Shown here one piece after another: positions 1 to 8,698 of a DNA stretch of 64,000 nt (its first letter is position 1; every line of letters starts with the position of its first letter). The DNA is from Methylomonas methanica (lineage in GTDB: Bacteria > Pseudomonadota > Gammaproteobacteria > Methylococcales > Methylomonadaceae): the NCBI GenBank assembly GCA_001644045.1, contig LUUF01000050.1, forward strand, positions 186,001 through 250,000. Direction: 5' to 3'. A program made the translations under genes and the position numbers. Under the pieces are notes generated by a model, which had not been told where the DNA came from, searched no databases, and saw only the letters and a list, made by a program, of their open reading frames with translations.

Positions 1-424
1 GGTTGACCGGCTCGGCCAGTTGGCTGGTAACTGTTTGCACGGCGTTGACGGGCTGTAAATCATCGGCGGTTACCGCGCGCGAAGACGCCATCATGCTTAT
101 GCAAAAACTCAACACTAAACCGACATTGCGGCGGCGGTTATGCAGGATGGAAGCGTCGTCGCGTTGCCGGCTATCTTCCTTTAAATAGAGACCGTAGCGC
201 CGGGCTATTTCTGCCAGCTCGGCAAAGGCCGGTTCGGCGTCGCGACGTAAACCTGCTTGGCATACCAACGCCGGTTTGCCGTCGATTATGCAAGGATGCA
301 GGAAGTTGCGTTCCGCCGGCTGCCGTAAATACCAGCGATTTAAATCGCCGGCTAATTTATCGATTCCCTCGATCCGGCTGGGGGCGCCGGCAAAGGCCTG
401 TGCCAGGGTTGATAGTCCGTTCAT
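1..424 (-). CDS. Unidentified protein, N-terminal part (gene runs off the window)
   Basis: The minus strand is open from an ATG at 424 down to the window edge, giving about 141 residues without a stop. The protein begins MNGLSTLAQAFAGAPSRI and contains two cysteines near residues 45 and 55, an Arg-rich stretch (HNRRRNVG) and then a short hydrophobic stretch. I do not recognise the family. It is divergent from the gsp operon, with about 130 bp between the two starts, so the promoters probably lie in that gap. Codon use is like that of the neighbouring gsp genes, which supports it being real. The C-terminal part lies outside the window. Confidence 0.55.
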   Translation of the reverse strand, partial: MNGLSTLAQAFAGAPSRIEGIDKLAGDLNRWYLRQPAERNFLHPCIIDGKPALVCQAGLRRDAEPAFAELAEIARRYGLYLKEDSRQRDDASILHNRRRNVGLVLSFCISMMASSRAVTADDLQPVNAVQTVTSQLAEPVN

Positions 425-552
425 GGCTTTACTCGAATGCTGGTGGATGCAGGTTTTCCGTCAACTCTAACAGCGCTTGAGGGCCACCGGCAAGTAAGCC
501 GGCAGCCTGGATTGGGAGGTATCGGCCAGGCCGGGCTTGTCATAAAACAGTC

Positions 553-1113
553 ATGTTTTTCCAGCATAATCGAACCATGATGAAATTTGCGGGCTTTTCA
601 AGATTCGCTTTCGATTGGAAAGCAGCGGAACGGGGCATGGCGGGCGGCGCCTATCTTCGATGGCTTGCGACAACCCTGGCAGGGGTGTATTTGCTTGTGG
701 TGTTGTATCTAAATCTTTCCGCCGCCGTCGAGCCCGACGCAACCGAGCCTACCGCACCCGCTCCCACTGCAGCAGCCACGCAAAATACGCCCGTGGATTT
801 ATCAGAAATCGGCGCTTGGCATTTGTTCGGGCAAAGCCCGGATAGCGAATCGGGCGGGGACGCCGTTGCGGAGACGCAATTGCAGCTCAAACTGCTGGGT
901 ATTATGTTTTTGTCCAAGGAACCGGAAAATGCCAGCGGCATCATTCAAGCCGATGACGGTCAGCAGAAGAAATACCGCTTGGGGGACAAACTGCCCGGCG
1001 GCGCGGTGCTGCATGCTGTCGAACCAGACCGGGTCTTGCTAAGGCATGGCGAACGCCAGGAATCCCTGTTATTAAAAAAAGATAGCGTCCACGCAGCAAC
1101 CGCCACCGAATAA
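553..1113 (+). CDS. gspC: Type II secretion system protein GspC (short form)
   Basis: Inner-membrane clamp protein of the type II secretion system, which links the inner-membrane platform to the secretin GspD. There is one membrane segment near residues 35-55 (WLATTLAGVYLLVVLYLNL), then an Ala/Pro/Thr-rich linker. A homology-region domain follows around residues 80-175, with the typical pattern of a 'WHLFG' box, an LLGIMF strand and 'YRLGDKLPGGAVLHAV'. At 186 residues it is shorter than the usual 270-300: the C-terminal PDZ or coiled-coil domain is absent. ATG codons at 577 and 580 are alternative starts; none has a good Shine-Dalgarno. It is first in the gsp operon, 24 bp before gspD. Confidence 0.88.
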   Translation: MFFQHNRTMMKFAGFSRFAFDWKAAERGMAGGAYLRWLATTLAGVYLLVVLYLNLSAAVEPDATEPTAPAPTAAATQNTPVDLSEIGAWHLFGQSPDSESGGDAVAETQLQLKLLGIMFLSKEPENASGIIQADDGQQKKYRLGDKLPGGAVLHAVEPDRVLLRHGERQESLLLKKDSVHAATATE

Positions 1114-1137
1114 TCCCCTCCCTTGTAAACACTGCAA

Positions 1138-3045
1138 ATGAAAACACGCTTGTTGATAGGCTTGCTGCTGGCCTTTTTCTGCCCGATGGTGCTGGCAGAA
1201 AAAGACGAATTTTCGCTGAATCTCAAAGATGTCGATATTCGCGCGCTGATCGAAACGGTAGCGGATGTCACCGGTAAAAATTTTATTATCGATCCGCGCA
1301 TCACCGGCAATATCTCGGTGGTGACCTCCACGCCAATGAAGTCGGCACAGGTTTACGATGTATTCCTGTCCATATTAAAGGTGCACGGTTACTCCGCTAT
1401 TCCGAACGGCAACGTGGTGAAGATTATTCCCAATGTCACCGCCAAGCAGGACGGCGAGGAAAGCGAGTTGCGCGGCAATCCGCAGAACGGCGACGAACAA
1501 CTGACCCGGGTATTGCAGGTGCATCACGTCGATGCGACGCAATTGGTACAGACCCTGTTGCCGTTGATGCCGCAATACGCCTTTATCGGCGCGGTGCCGG
1601 AAAGTAACACCGTGATCCTGTCCGATACCGCCGCCAACGTCAAACGCTTGGCAGCCATGATCAAGCAAATCGACAAAAGCGATTTGCAAAATATAGAAAT
1701 CATCAATTTACGGCATGCCAACGCCGCCGATTTGATTCTGCCGCTGAATACGCTGATTACCAGCAATAATGCCGGTAAAACCACGGTTGTCCCGCCGCCG
1801 ATGGTGGCCGACGAACGCTCCAATTCCATTATTCTCGGCGGCGACCCGGAGATGCGTTTGCAGATGCGCGCCTTGATCGCCAATCTGGATACGCCTATAG
1901 AAAAAGCCGGCAATACCGAAGTGATTTATATGCGTTATGCAGTGGCCAAGGAATTGGTGGAAACGCTGACTGGGGTGGGGTCTTTGAAGGACGAAAAAGC
2001 CGATCAGGCTAAAACCAAAGCCTCCACCAGCAAGGACTTCGATATTCGGGCGGACGAAGCGGCCAACGCGCTGATTATCACCGCGCCGCACGATTTGATG
2101 CTGACCTTGAAATCGGTGGTCAGACAACTGGATGTGCGCCGCGCGCAAGTGCATATCGAAGCGATCATCGCCGAAGTCAGCTATGACAAATCGCAGAATA
2201 TCGGCGTCGAATGGCAAACCAAGGACGATGGCAGCGTGTTTGCGGCGAGCAGAAAAGGCGAAGGAAACTCGCTGAATCTATCGCAATTTATTACCTCCGC
2301 GGGCAAGGGCTTAAGCATTGGCTATCTGGCCGGCAGCGAATTAAAAGCCTTGCTGACCGCCTTTGCCAACGATACCGACGTCAACGTGTTATCCACGCCG
2401 TCGCTGGTGACGATGGATAACGAAGAAGCCAGCATGATAGTCGGCCGTAACATCCCGTTAACCACCGGTCAATATACGCCGTCTGTCGGCGGTAGCCTGA
2501 GCACGCCGTTTCAAACCATCCAGCGCGAAGACATCGGTATCAAACTCAAGGTTTTGCCGCAGATAAACGAGGGCAACGCGGTCAAATTGAAAGTCGCGCA
2601 AGAGGTATCCAGCGTCGTGCAAGGCACTACCGGGGCGGATTTGCAGACCAATAAACGCAAGATCGAAACCAGCGTATTGGTCGATGACGGCAAGGTGTTG
2701 GTATTGGGTGGTTTGATCGAAGACGACATCACCGAAACGGTGGATAAGGTGCCGCTGTTGGGGGATATTCCTTATCTGGGCTATTTGTTCCAAACAAATT
2801 CGACGACCATCACCAAAAAGAATCTGATGGTGTTTTTGCGGCCGCAAATCATCAGGGACGCGGGTAAATCCAGCGGCTTAACCCACGACAAATACAATTA
2901 TATTCGCGACAAGCAGCAAGAGTTTAACGAGGACGGTGTGCTGTTGATGCCGGAACAGAAACAGCCCTTGCTGGACAACTTACCGGACGACAATTCGGCC
3001 GCGCAAGACAACCGCGGCGAGGCTGGCGGCAATGGCACCCGCTGA
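1138..3045 (+). CDS. gspD: Type II secretion secretin GspD
   Basis: Outer-membrane secretin that forms the exit channel for folded exoproteins. A signal peptide occupies about residues 1-20 and ends in VLA. It is followed by the N0 domain (FSLNLKDVDIRALIETVADVT), repeated N1-N3 domains up to about residue 330, and the secretin domain with the conserved VPLLGDIPYLGYLF segment near residue 540. The end is a hydrophilic tail of about 60 residues; no pilotin-binding S-domain could be recognised by eye. Its length of 635 residues is normal. The last 14 bases overlap the start of gspE, which suggests translational coupling. Confidence 0.96.
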   Translation: MKTRLLIGLLLAFFCPMVLAEKDEFSLNLKDVDIRALIETVADVTGKNFIIDPRITGNISVVTSTPMKSAQVYDVFLSILKVHGYSAIPNGNVVKIIPNVTAKQDGEESELRGNPQNGDEQLTRVLQVHHVDATQLVQTLLPLMPQYAFIGAVPESNTVILSDTAANVKRLAAMIKQIDKSDLQNIEIINLRHANAADLILPLNTLITSNNAGKTTVVPPPMVADERSNSIILGGDPEMRLQMRALIANLDTPIEKAGNTEVIYMRYAVAKELVETLTGVGSLKDEKADQAKTKASTSKDFDIRADEAANALIITAPHDLMLTLKSVVRQLDVRRAQVHIEAIIAEVSYDKSQNIGVEWQTKDDGSVFAASRKGEGNSLNLSQFITSAGKGLSIGYLAGSELKALLTAFANDTDVNVLSTPSLVTMDNEEASMIVGRNIPLTTGQYTPSVGGSLSTPFQTIQREDIGIKLKVLPQINEGNAVKLKVAQEVSSVVQGTTGADLQTNKRKIETSVLVDDGKVLVLGGLIEDDITETVDKVPLLGDIPYLGYLFQTNSTTITKKNLMVFLRPQIIRDAGKSSGLTHDKYNYIRDKQQEFNEDGVLLMPEQKQPLLDNLPDDNSAAQDNRGEAGGNGTR

Positions 3046-4543
3046 GCCAACAGTGCCAGCGTCTACCGATAACAGGCTGCCGTCTTACGGTTTTGCCAAA
3101 CGCCACGGCGTAATCGTCGCGGAATGTTCCGCGCAGCAGGCGCGCATCGTTTACCAGCCCAAAGCCTCGGTAACGGCGTTGCTGGAAACCCGGCGCTTCG
3201 TGGATAGGCCGGCCCGTTTCGAAGCGGTCGGCGCGGAAGAGTTCGAACGCCTGTTGCAGGCAGTTTACGAACACAAAACCGGCCATGCCCAGCAAATGGT
3301 CGAGGATATGCAGGACAATCTGGATTTGTCCGAGATGGCCCAACATCTGCCCAAGCCGGAAGACTTATTGGAAAGCGAGGACGAAGCGCCGATCATCCGC
3401 TTAATCAATGCGCTGCTCACCGAAGCCATCAAGGAAAACGCCTCGGATATTCATATCGAGTCTTACGAAAAACGCATGGTGGTACGGTTTCGGGTGGACG
3501 GCACCTTGCGGGAGATTATCGAGCCGCAACGCGAATTTGCGCCGATGGTGATCTCCCGCCTGAAAGTGATGGCCAAGCTGGATATCGCCGAAAAACGTTT
3601 GCCGCAGGATGGCCGCATCTCTTTGAATATCGGCGGCCGCACCGTGGACGTGCGGGTGTCGACCTTGCCGTCCGGGCATGGCGAGCGGGTAGTGTTGCGC
3701 TTGCTGGACAAGCAGGCCAACCAATTAAGTCTGAAGCAAGTCGGCATGTCGGATTACGAGCTGAACAGTATTCAGCAGATGATCGCCCGGCCGCACGGCA
3801 TCATTCTGGTGACCGGGCCCACCGGCTCCGGGAAAACCACCAGCTTGTACGCGGTGGTCAATCAATTGAATCAGCGCAGCCGAAATATTCTCACCGTCGA
3901 AGACCCTATCGAATATTACCTGGACGGCGTCGGCCAGACCCAGGTCAATGCCAAGGTGGATATGACCTTTGCCAAGGGCTTGCGCGCAATCTTGCGGCAG
4001 GACCCGGACATCGTGATGGTCGGCGAGATTCGCGACCGGGAAACCGCCGAGATTGCGGTGCAGGCCAGCTTGACCGGCCACTTGGTGCTATCGACCTTGC
4101 ATACCAATACCGCCGTGGGAGCCATCACCCGGCTGCGCGACATGGGCATAGAGCCTTTCTTGTTGGCCTCCAGCTTGGTGGGTGTGATCGCGCAACGGCT
4201 GCTGCGCAAACTGTGTCCGCATTGCAAAAAGCCGGAGCAGGTGCCGGTGCAGGATTTGGCCAAACTGGGTCATAGCGGCAATATCGGCGAGACGGTTACT
4301 GTTTTCCAGGCCCAAGGCTGTCCGCAGTGCCATAACCACGGTTACAAGGGCCGGGCCGGCATATTCGAAATGATCATGCTGGATAGCGCGATGCAACAGT
4401 TGATCCACGATGGCGCCGGCGATTTGGAACTGGAACGGCATGCCCGACTGAACTCGCGCAGCATTCAACAAAGCGCGCTGGAAAAAGTCCTGAACGGCGA
4501 TACCAGCATCGACGAAGCGATCCGCATTACCTTAAAGGATTAA
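3032..4543 (+). CDS. gspE: Type II secretion ATPase GspE
   Basis: Cytoplasmic hexameric ATPase that powers pseudopilus assembly. An N-terminal region of about 110 residues contacts GspL. The catalytic core follows, with Walker A GPTGSGKTTS near residues 261-270, an Asp box (ILTVEDPIEY), Walker B-like DPDIVMVGEIRD near 330 and a His box (GHLVLSTLHTNTA). A tetracysteine zinc element (CPHC and CPQC, about 35 residues apart) is present near residues 393-433, as in classical GspE. Its length of 503 residues is typical. The gene overlaps gspD by 14 bp and lies 8 bp before gspF. Confidence 0.97.
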   Translation: MAPAEPTVPASTDNRLPSYGFAKRHGVIVAECSAQQARIVYQPKASVTALLETRRFVDRPARFEAVGAEEFERLLQAVYEHKTGHAQQMVEDMQDNLDLSEMAQHLPKPEDLLESEDEAPIIRLINALLTEAIKENASDIHIESYEKRMVVRFRVDGTLREIIEPQREFAPMVISRLKVMAKLDIAEKRLPQDGRISLNIGGRTVDVRVSTLPSGHGERVVLRLLDKQANQLSLKQVGMSDYELNSIQQMIARPHGIILVTGPTGSGKTTSLYAVVNQLNQRSRNILTVEDPIEYYLDGVGQTQVNAKVDMTFAKGLRAILRQDPDIVMVGEIRDRETAEIAVQASLTGHLVLSTLHTNTAVGAITRLRDMGIEPFLLASSLVGVIAQRLLRKLCPHCKKPEQVPVQDLAKLGHSGNIGETVTVFQAQGCPQCHNHGYKGRAGIFEMIMLDSAMQQLIHDGAGDLELERHARLNSRSIQQSALEKVLNGDTSIDEAIRITLKD

Positions 4544-4551
4544 GTGTCGGT

Positions 4552-5763
4552 ATGGCGGTCTTCGAATATCAAGCTTTGAACAATAAGGGCAAGTCGGTTA
4601 AAGGCACGCTTGAGAGCGACACCATCAAAACCGCGCGCCAGCAATTGAAAGCCAATGATTTAACCTTGCTGGACATTCAGGAAGTTCATAAAAAAGAACG
4701 CCGCGGCCAGTCGCCCTTATTGGCGCAAAACATCGGCATGCGCGCATTGGCGCATATTACCCGGCAGTTGGCCGCTTTGTTGAAGTCCGGCCTGGCGATA
4801 GACGAAGCGCTGGGCATTATCGCCCGGCAACTGGAATCGGCAAGGGCCAGACGGATTTTGCTGGCGATCCGAAGCCGAATTCTGGAAGGACAAAGCTTGG
4901 CGGTGGCTTGTCAGGCATTTCCCAGTACCTTTCCGCCTCTGTACCGCGCTACAATCGAAGCCGGCGAATCCTCGGGAAAGCTGGATCAAGTGCTGGAAAA
5001 GCTGGCCGATTATTTAAGCGACAAAGGCCAACTGCATCGCAAGTTACAGATGGCGATGATTTATCCGGTGTTGCTGTCGTCGGTGTCGATATTGGTGGTG
5101 ATCGGCCTGTTGGCGTATGTGGTGCCGGAAATCACCGGCGTGTTCGACAAAATGGGCCACGAACTGCCGGCTATTACCCAGGCGTTGATTAGCTGCAGCG
5201 ATTTTTTGCAGAGCAATGGCTTGCTGTTGTTGGTCATCGCGGTGGCCCTGTCCGTGGCGGCGAAACTGATTTTGCGCCGGGAGCGGCCGCGCATGCTGTT
5301 TCACCGCTGGCTTTTGACCATGCCGATTACCGCCCGTTTTTCCAAGGGCTTAAACACCGCCCGTTTTACCCGCACACTGGCGATTTTGACCAATAGCGGC
5401 GTCGAGCTGCTGGAAGCCTTAAAGATTTCCAGTCAGGTATTGTCCAACAATGCGATGCAGCAAGCAGTTGCGCACACCGCAATCCGCGTGCGGGAAGGGC
5501 AGAGTTTGAACAAGGCGCTGGAAGCCAGCGGCTTCTTTCCTCCGGTGACGATACATTTGGTAGCCAGCGGCGAAGCCAGTGGGCAATTGCCGCGCATGCT
5601 GGAAAGCGCCGCCGATGACCAGGAACGCGATATTCAGGCGCTGACCGAATTGACCATGGGTTTATTCGAGCCCGCCTTGATTCTGTTCATGGGATTGGTG
5701 GTGCTGACCATCGTGTTGGCCATTCTGTTACCGATATTTGAAATGAACCAGCTGATCAGATAG
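4552..5763 (+). CDS. gspF: Type II secretion inner-membrane platform protein GspF
   Basis: Polytopic inner-membrane protein at the centre of the assembly platform. It starts with the typical MAVFEYQALNNKGKSVKG sequence and has two repeated T2SSF domains, around residues 70-190 and 270-395. These are separated by membrane segments near 170-190 and 220-240, with a last one near 378-398 ending in LLPIFEMNQLIR. Its length of 403 residues is standard. The start lies 8 bp after gspE. The roughly 96 bp gap before gspG is the largest inside this operon and could hold extra regulation, though I see no clear promoter in it. Confidence 0.96.
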   Translation: MAVFEYQALNNKGKSVKGTLESDTIKTARQQLKANDLTLLDIQEVHKKERRGQSPLLAQNIGMRALAHITRQLAALLKSGLAIDEALGIIARQLESARARRILLAIRSRILEGQSLAVACQAFPSTFPPLYRATIEAGESSGKLDQVLEKLADYLSDKGQLHRKLQMAMIYPVLLSSVSILVVIGLLAYVVPEITGVFDKMGHELPAITQALISCSDFLQSNGLLLLVIAVALSVAAKLILRRERPRMLFHRWLLTMPITARFSKGLNTARFTRTLAILTNSGVELLEALKISSQVLSNNAMQQAVAHTAIRVREGQSLNKALEASGFFPPVTIHLVASGEASGQLPRMLESAADDQERDIQALTELTMGLFEPALILFMGLVVLTIVLAILLPIFEMNQLIR

Positions 5764-5859
5764 GCGTTTTGTCATACGCCTGTCACGTTGACTTTCTAAT
5801 CTTCTCGCCGTTGCCCTGCATATCTGGGCGCGATTTAACTCCACCGACTTTACACCGTT

Positions 5860-6291
5860 ATGAGCAATAAAAAACAGCAAGGCTTTACCCTGATCGAAGT
5901 GATGATCGTGGTGGTGATTTTGGGCATTTTGGCGTCCATCGTCGTGCCGAAAATCATGGGCAGACCGGACGAAGCCCGCGCCACCCGTACCTTGCAAGAC
6001 ATCAGAGCCATCAGCGCCGCGCTGGATCTGTATCGCCTGGATAACTTCAGCTATCCCACCACCGACCAGGGGCTGGAAGCCCTGGTGCACAAACCGGCCA
6101 ATCTGCCGCAAGGCGCACATTGGAAGCAGGGCGGTTATCTGGATCAGTTGCCTGCCGACGCGTGGGGCAAACCGTATTTTTACATGCAGCCCGGCGCGCA
6201 CGGCGAATTTGATTTGTATTCCTTCGGTGCAGACGGTGTGGAAGGCGGTAGCGAAGCTGGTGCGGACATCACCAATTGGGCGCAAAAGTAA
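5860..6291 (+). CDS. gspG: Major pseudopilin GspG
   Basis: Major subunit of the type II secretion pseudopilus. After a short positive leader (MSNKKQQG) comes the prepilin peptidase site and the hydrophobic N-terminal helix FTLIEVMIVVVILGILAS, with the required Glu at +5. The globular domain carries the GspG signature (YPTTDQGLEALV, then WGKPYFYMQPG) and a C-terminal Gly/Asp-rich calcium-binding loop (FGADGVEGGSEAGADI). Its length of 143 residues is typical. The end overlaps a possible TTG start of gspH by 16 bp. No prepilin peptidase (GspO) gene is in the window, so that enzyme must come from another locus. Confidence 0.97.
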   Translation: MSNKKQQGFTLIEVMIVVVILGILASIVVPKIMGRPDEARATRTLQDIRAISAALDLYRLDNFSYPTTDQGLEALVHKPANLPQGAHWKQGGYLDQLPADAWGKPYFYMQPGAHGEFDLYSFGADGVEGGSEAGADITNWAQK

Positions 6292-6818
6292 GTCAGCTTA
6301 AGGGCTTGAACGCTCGCGGTTTTACGCTTATCGAGCTATTGATTGCGATGGTCCTGATCGGTTTGATGAGCAGCATGGCGATGCTGGCGATGGGCAATGC
6401 CGATCACAGCAAGCAGCAACAATTGGAAGTTGAGCGGCTGGCAAAATTGCTGGAGCTGGCAGAGCAGGAAGCGATGATACGCGGCGAAAGTATCGGCCTG
6501 GAATTGGTTGGCCAAGGTTATCGTTTTCTGGTGCCGGCCCAAGGCAAGTGGCAGCCGGAGAATAACGATGCGTTATTCAGACAGCGGGATTTGCCGGCAG
6601 GCATGGCCTTGGCTTTGACCTTGGATGAAAAGCCGGTGTATCTGAATAACCGGTTCGGCGGCAAAGTTCATCCCGAGCCGCAGATTGTATTTACGCCGGA
6701 CGGGGCCGTCGATGTGTTCCAAATTGCTTTGGATTTAGCAAAAAGCGATCTCCGGTTTTGGCTGAGTAATACGGCGGATGAAGGTTTAGCGGTTTCCAGT
6801 GTCACCATTAAGCCATGA
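6276..6818 (+). CDS. gspH: Minor pseudopilin GspH
   Basis: Minor pseudopilin of the pseudopilus tip or shaft. The prepilin motif is RG/FTLIELLIAMVLIGLMSS, followed by a roughly 150-residue globular domain with a GspH/FimT-like strand pattern (GESIGLELVGQGYRFLVP and IVFTPDGAVDVFQI). The start is uncertain: a TTG at 6276 gives a 15-residue leader, while a TTG at 6306 gives a five-residue leader (MNARG), and neither has a convincing ribosome binding site. Translation is probably coupled to gspG. The gene overlaps gspI by 4 bp at ATGA. Confidence 0.9.
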   Translation: MGAKVSQLKGLNARGFTLIELLIAMVLIGLMSSMAMLAMGNADHSKQQQLEVERLAKLLELAEQEAMIRGESIGLELVGQGYRFLVPAQGKWQPENNDALFRQRDLPAGMALALTLDEKPVYLNNRFGGKVHPEPQIVFTPDGAVDVFQIALDLAKSDLRFWLSNTADEGLAVSSVTIKP

Positions 6819-7192
6819 AATATTCCGGCGACGGCGGCTTTACTCTGTTGGAAGTGCTGATTGCGTTGGCCCTGTTAGCCATCCTGATGGCCGGTTTAAT
6901 CAAAATTACCGCCGACAACACCAAGAACCTCTGGTATCTGGAAAACAAAACGATAGCCGCGACGGTAGCCGCTAATCATGCGGTGCAATTGCGCCTGGAT
7001 ACCGAAAAACCGGAGAACCAGGATGGTTGGGAAGCGATGGCCGGACGGCGTTGGTATTGGCAGGCCAAGCGCGGCGTGACGCCTAGTATCGGCGGTGCGG
7101 TGTGGGATTATCGGATAGAAGTGTTTTTGGAAGGGGATAAATCGCCTTACGCCGGTTTACTTAGTTATGTTCCGGTTGGTCATGAACAGTAA
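6815..7192 (+). CDS. gspI: Minor pseudopilin GspI
   Basis: Minor pseudopilin forming the tip complex with GspJ and GspK. The leader MKYSGDGG is cut before FTLLEVLIALALLAILMAG, with Glu at +5. A short globular domain follows, with the family pattern of a conserved N(H)A at the end of the helix (AATVAANHAVQLRL) and a Trp-rich strand (RRWYWQAKR). Its length of 125 residues is normal. The 4-bp overlap with gspH and the 26-bp overlap with the annotated gspJ start fit a coupled operon. Confidence 0.92.
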   Translation: MKYSGDGGFTLLEVLIALALLAILMAGLIKITADNTKNLWYLENKTIAATVAANHAVQLRLDTEKPENQDGWEAMAGRRWYWQAKRGVTPSIGGAVWDYRIEVFLEGDKSPYAGLLSYVPVGHEQ

Positions 7193-7766
7193 GGCCGCCG
7201 CAAGTCGCGGCTTTACCTTACTGGAAATCCTGATCGCGATGGCGGTGTTCGCGATCATGGCGGCGATGGCCTATGCCGGCTTGAGCGCGGTGCTGGATGC
7301 CAGAGCGGGAACCGAAAAGCGTTCGGACAGCATTGCCGAGTTGCAGCAAACCCTGTATTTGCTGAACGAAGATCTGGCCCAAGCCTTGCCGCGTCCGGTC
7401 AGGGACGAATTCGGCAGCGAACAGCCGGCTTTTTTCGGCGGTAATGGCGAGGACTTGCTGACCTTGACGCGTAGCGTGCCGGAATGGTCGGAGTTAGTGA
7501 TGCGTAGCCAATTGCAACGGGTGAGTTATCGTTTGGAAAACGGTAGCTTGTACCGTCTGGTATGGACCGTGTTGGATCGCACCCAACAGACGCAATTTCG
7601 CCGCAAAAAACTGTTGAACGTCGCGGCGCTTGATTTGCGTTTTTACGGCAGCGACTGGAGTACGCATTGGCCCGCCGGCGGCAGCGGATTGCCCAGAGCG
7701 GTGGAAGCTAATTTTAGCTTGTCCGGCTTGGGTGAGATCCGCCGGCTGTTTTTGGTGCGGGAATGA
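7167..7766 (+). CDS. gspJ: Minor pseudopilin GspJ
   Basis: Minor pseudopilin of the GspIJK tip complex. The prepilin motif is SRG/FTLLEILIAMAVFAIMAAMAY with Glu at +5. The globular part contains the GspJ hallmarks LLNEDLAQALPRPVRDEFG and a C-terminal Leu-rich strand (LGEIRRLFLVRE). An ATG at 7182 (MNSKAAASRG) would give a more usual leader length than the upstream ATG at 7167 and is probably the true start. The 3' end overlaps gspK by 4 bp. Confidence 0.93.
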   Translation: MFRLVMNSKAAASRGFTLLEILIAMAVFAIMAAMAYAGLSAVLDARAGTEKRSDSIAELQQTLYLLNEDLAQALPRPVRDEFGSEQPAFFGGNGEDLLTLTRSVPEWSELVMRSQLQRVSYRLENGSLYRLVWTVLDRTQQTQFRRKKLLNVAALDLRFYGSDWSTHWPAGGSGLPRAVEANFSLSGLGEIRRLFLVRE

Positions 7767-8698
7767 GGTCGCTACATCAGGCGCAGCGTGGGATCGCGTT
7801 GATCACCGTCATGCTGATACTGGCTATCGCCACGGTAGCGGTCGTGTCCATGTCCAGCGCGCGGCAGCTGGATATGCGCCGCACCGAAAACCAGCTGCGC
7901 AGCGCGCAAGCCTGGGAATATGCGTATGGCTTGGAAAGTTGGGCTATCGGCCAGCTGGCGGCCGATGCCAAGGCGGGTGAGGTCGATGGTTTGGATGACA
8001 CCTGGTCTAAACCGCTGGCAAGGACAAGTGTGACCGGTGGCACGATGCAGGCCGGCATTGAGGATTTGCAAGGCCGGATCAATTTGAACAACTTGTTGGT
8101 CGAGGGCAAGGTTTCCGCGCCGGATGTAAGACGCCTGGAACGCTTGCTGGCGTTACTGAAACTGAAAGCCGATCTGGCGCAGGCGATAACGGATTGGATC
8201 GATGCGGATATGGATGCCATCTATCCGCACGGTGCGGAAGACGAAACCTATACCCGGCTTAAGCCCGGCTACCGCGCCGCGAACCGGCAATTTGCCGATG
8301 TCAGCGAGTTGCTGCTGGTGCAAGGCATGACGCGCGAGACCTATCTGACATTGCTGCCTTATGTCTACGCGGTGGACGGTTACGCGCCGTTGAATGTCAA
8401 TACCGCCAGCGCCACCGTGCTGCGCTGTTTGGCCGACGACATCAGCGCCGATCAAGCGGAATCCATATTCAGAGCCAGAGGCAAGCCTTTCGAAAAAGTC
8501 GCGGAATTTCTAAAGGACGAAGCGGTTGCCGACGCCGGCATCGGTAAATACGGCTTGGGCGTCGGTTCGCAAAACTTTTTACTACAAGGGCAAATCGATA
8601 TGGGGAAAACCCATTTGCAGTTTGAGTCGCAATTGCAGCGCGACGGTGGCGGTGATCGGATATTGAAGCGGCAACGCGTAGGCTTGGCGCATGGCTGA
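7763..8698 (+). CDS. gspK: Pseudopilus tip protein GspK
   Basis: Largest minor pseudopilin, expected to cap the pseudopilus tip. The leader MRSLHQAQRG precedes IALITVMLILAIATVAVVS. As usual for GspK, the +5 Glu is missing (Thr at that position). The globular region includes the LQGRINLNNLL segment near residue 95 and an ITDWIDADMDAIYPHGAED segment, a candidate calcium site. A helix-hairpin-helix-like part follows (YAPLNVNTASATVLRCLA). Its length of 311 residues is normal. It overlaps both neighbours by a few bases. Confidence 0.93.
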   Translation: MRSLHQAQRGIALITVMLILAIATVAVVSMSSARQLDMRRTENQLRSAQAWEYAYGLESWAIGQLAADAKAGEVDGLDDTWSKPLARTSVTGGTMQAGIEDLQGRINLNNLLVEGKVSAPDVRRLERLLALLKLKADLAQAITDWIDADMDAIYPHGAEDETYTRLKPGYRAANRQFADVSELLLVQGMTRETYLTLLPYVYAVDGYAPLNVNTASATVLRCLADDISADQAESIFRARGKPFEKVAEFLKDEAVADAGIGKYGLGVGSQNFLLQGQIDMGKTHLQFESQLQRDGGGDRILKRQRVGLAHG

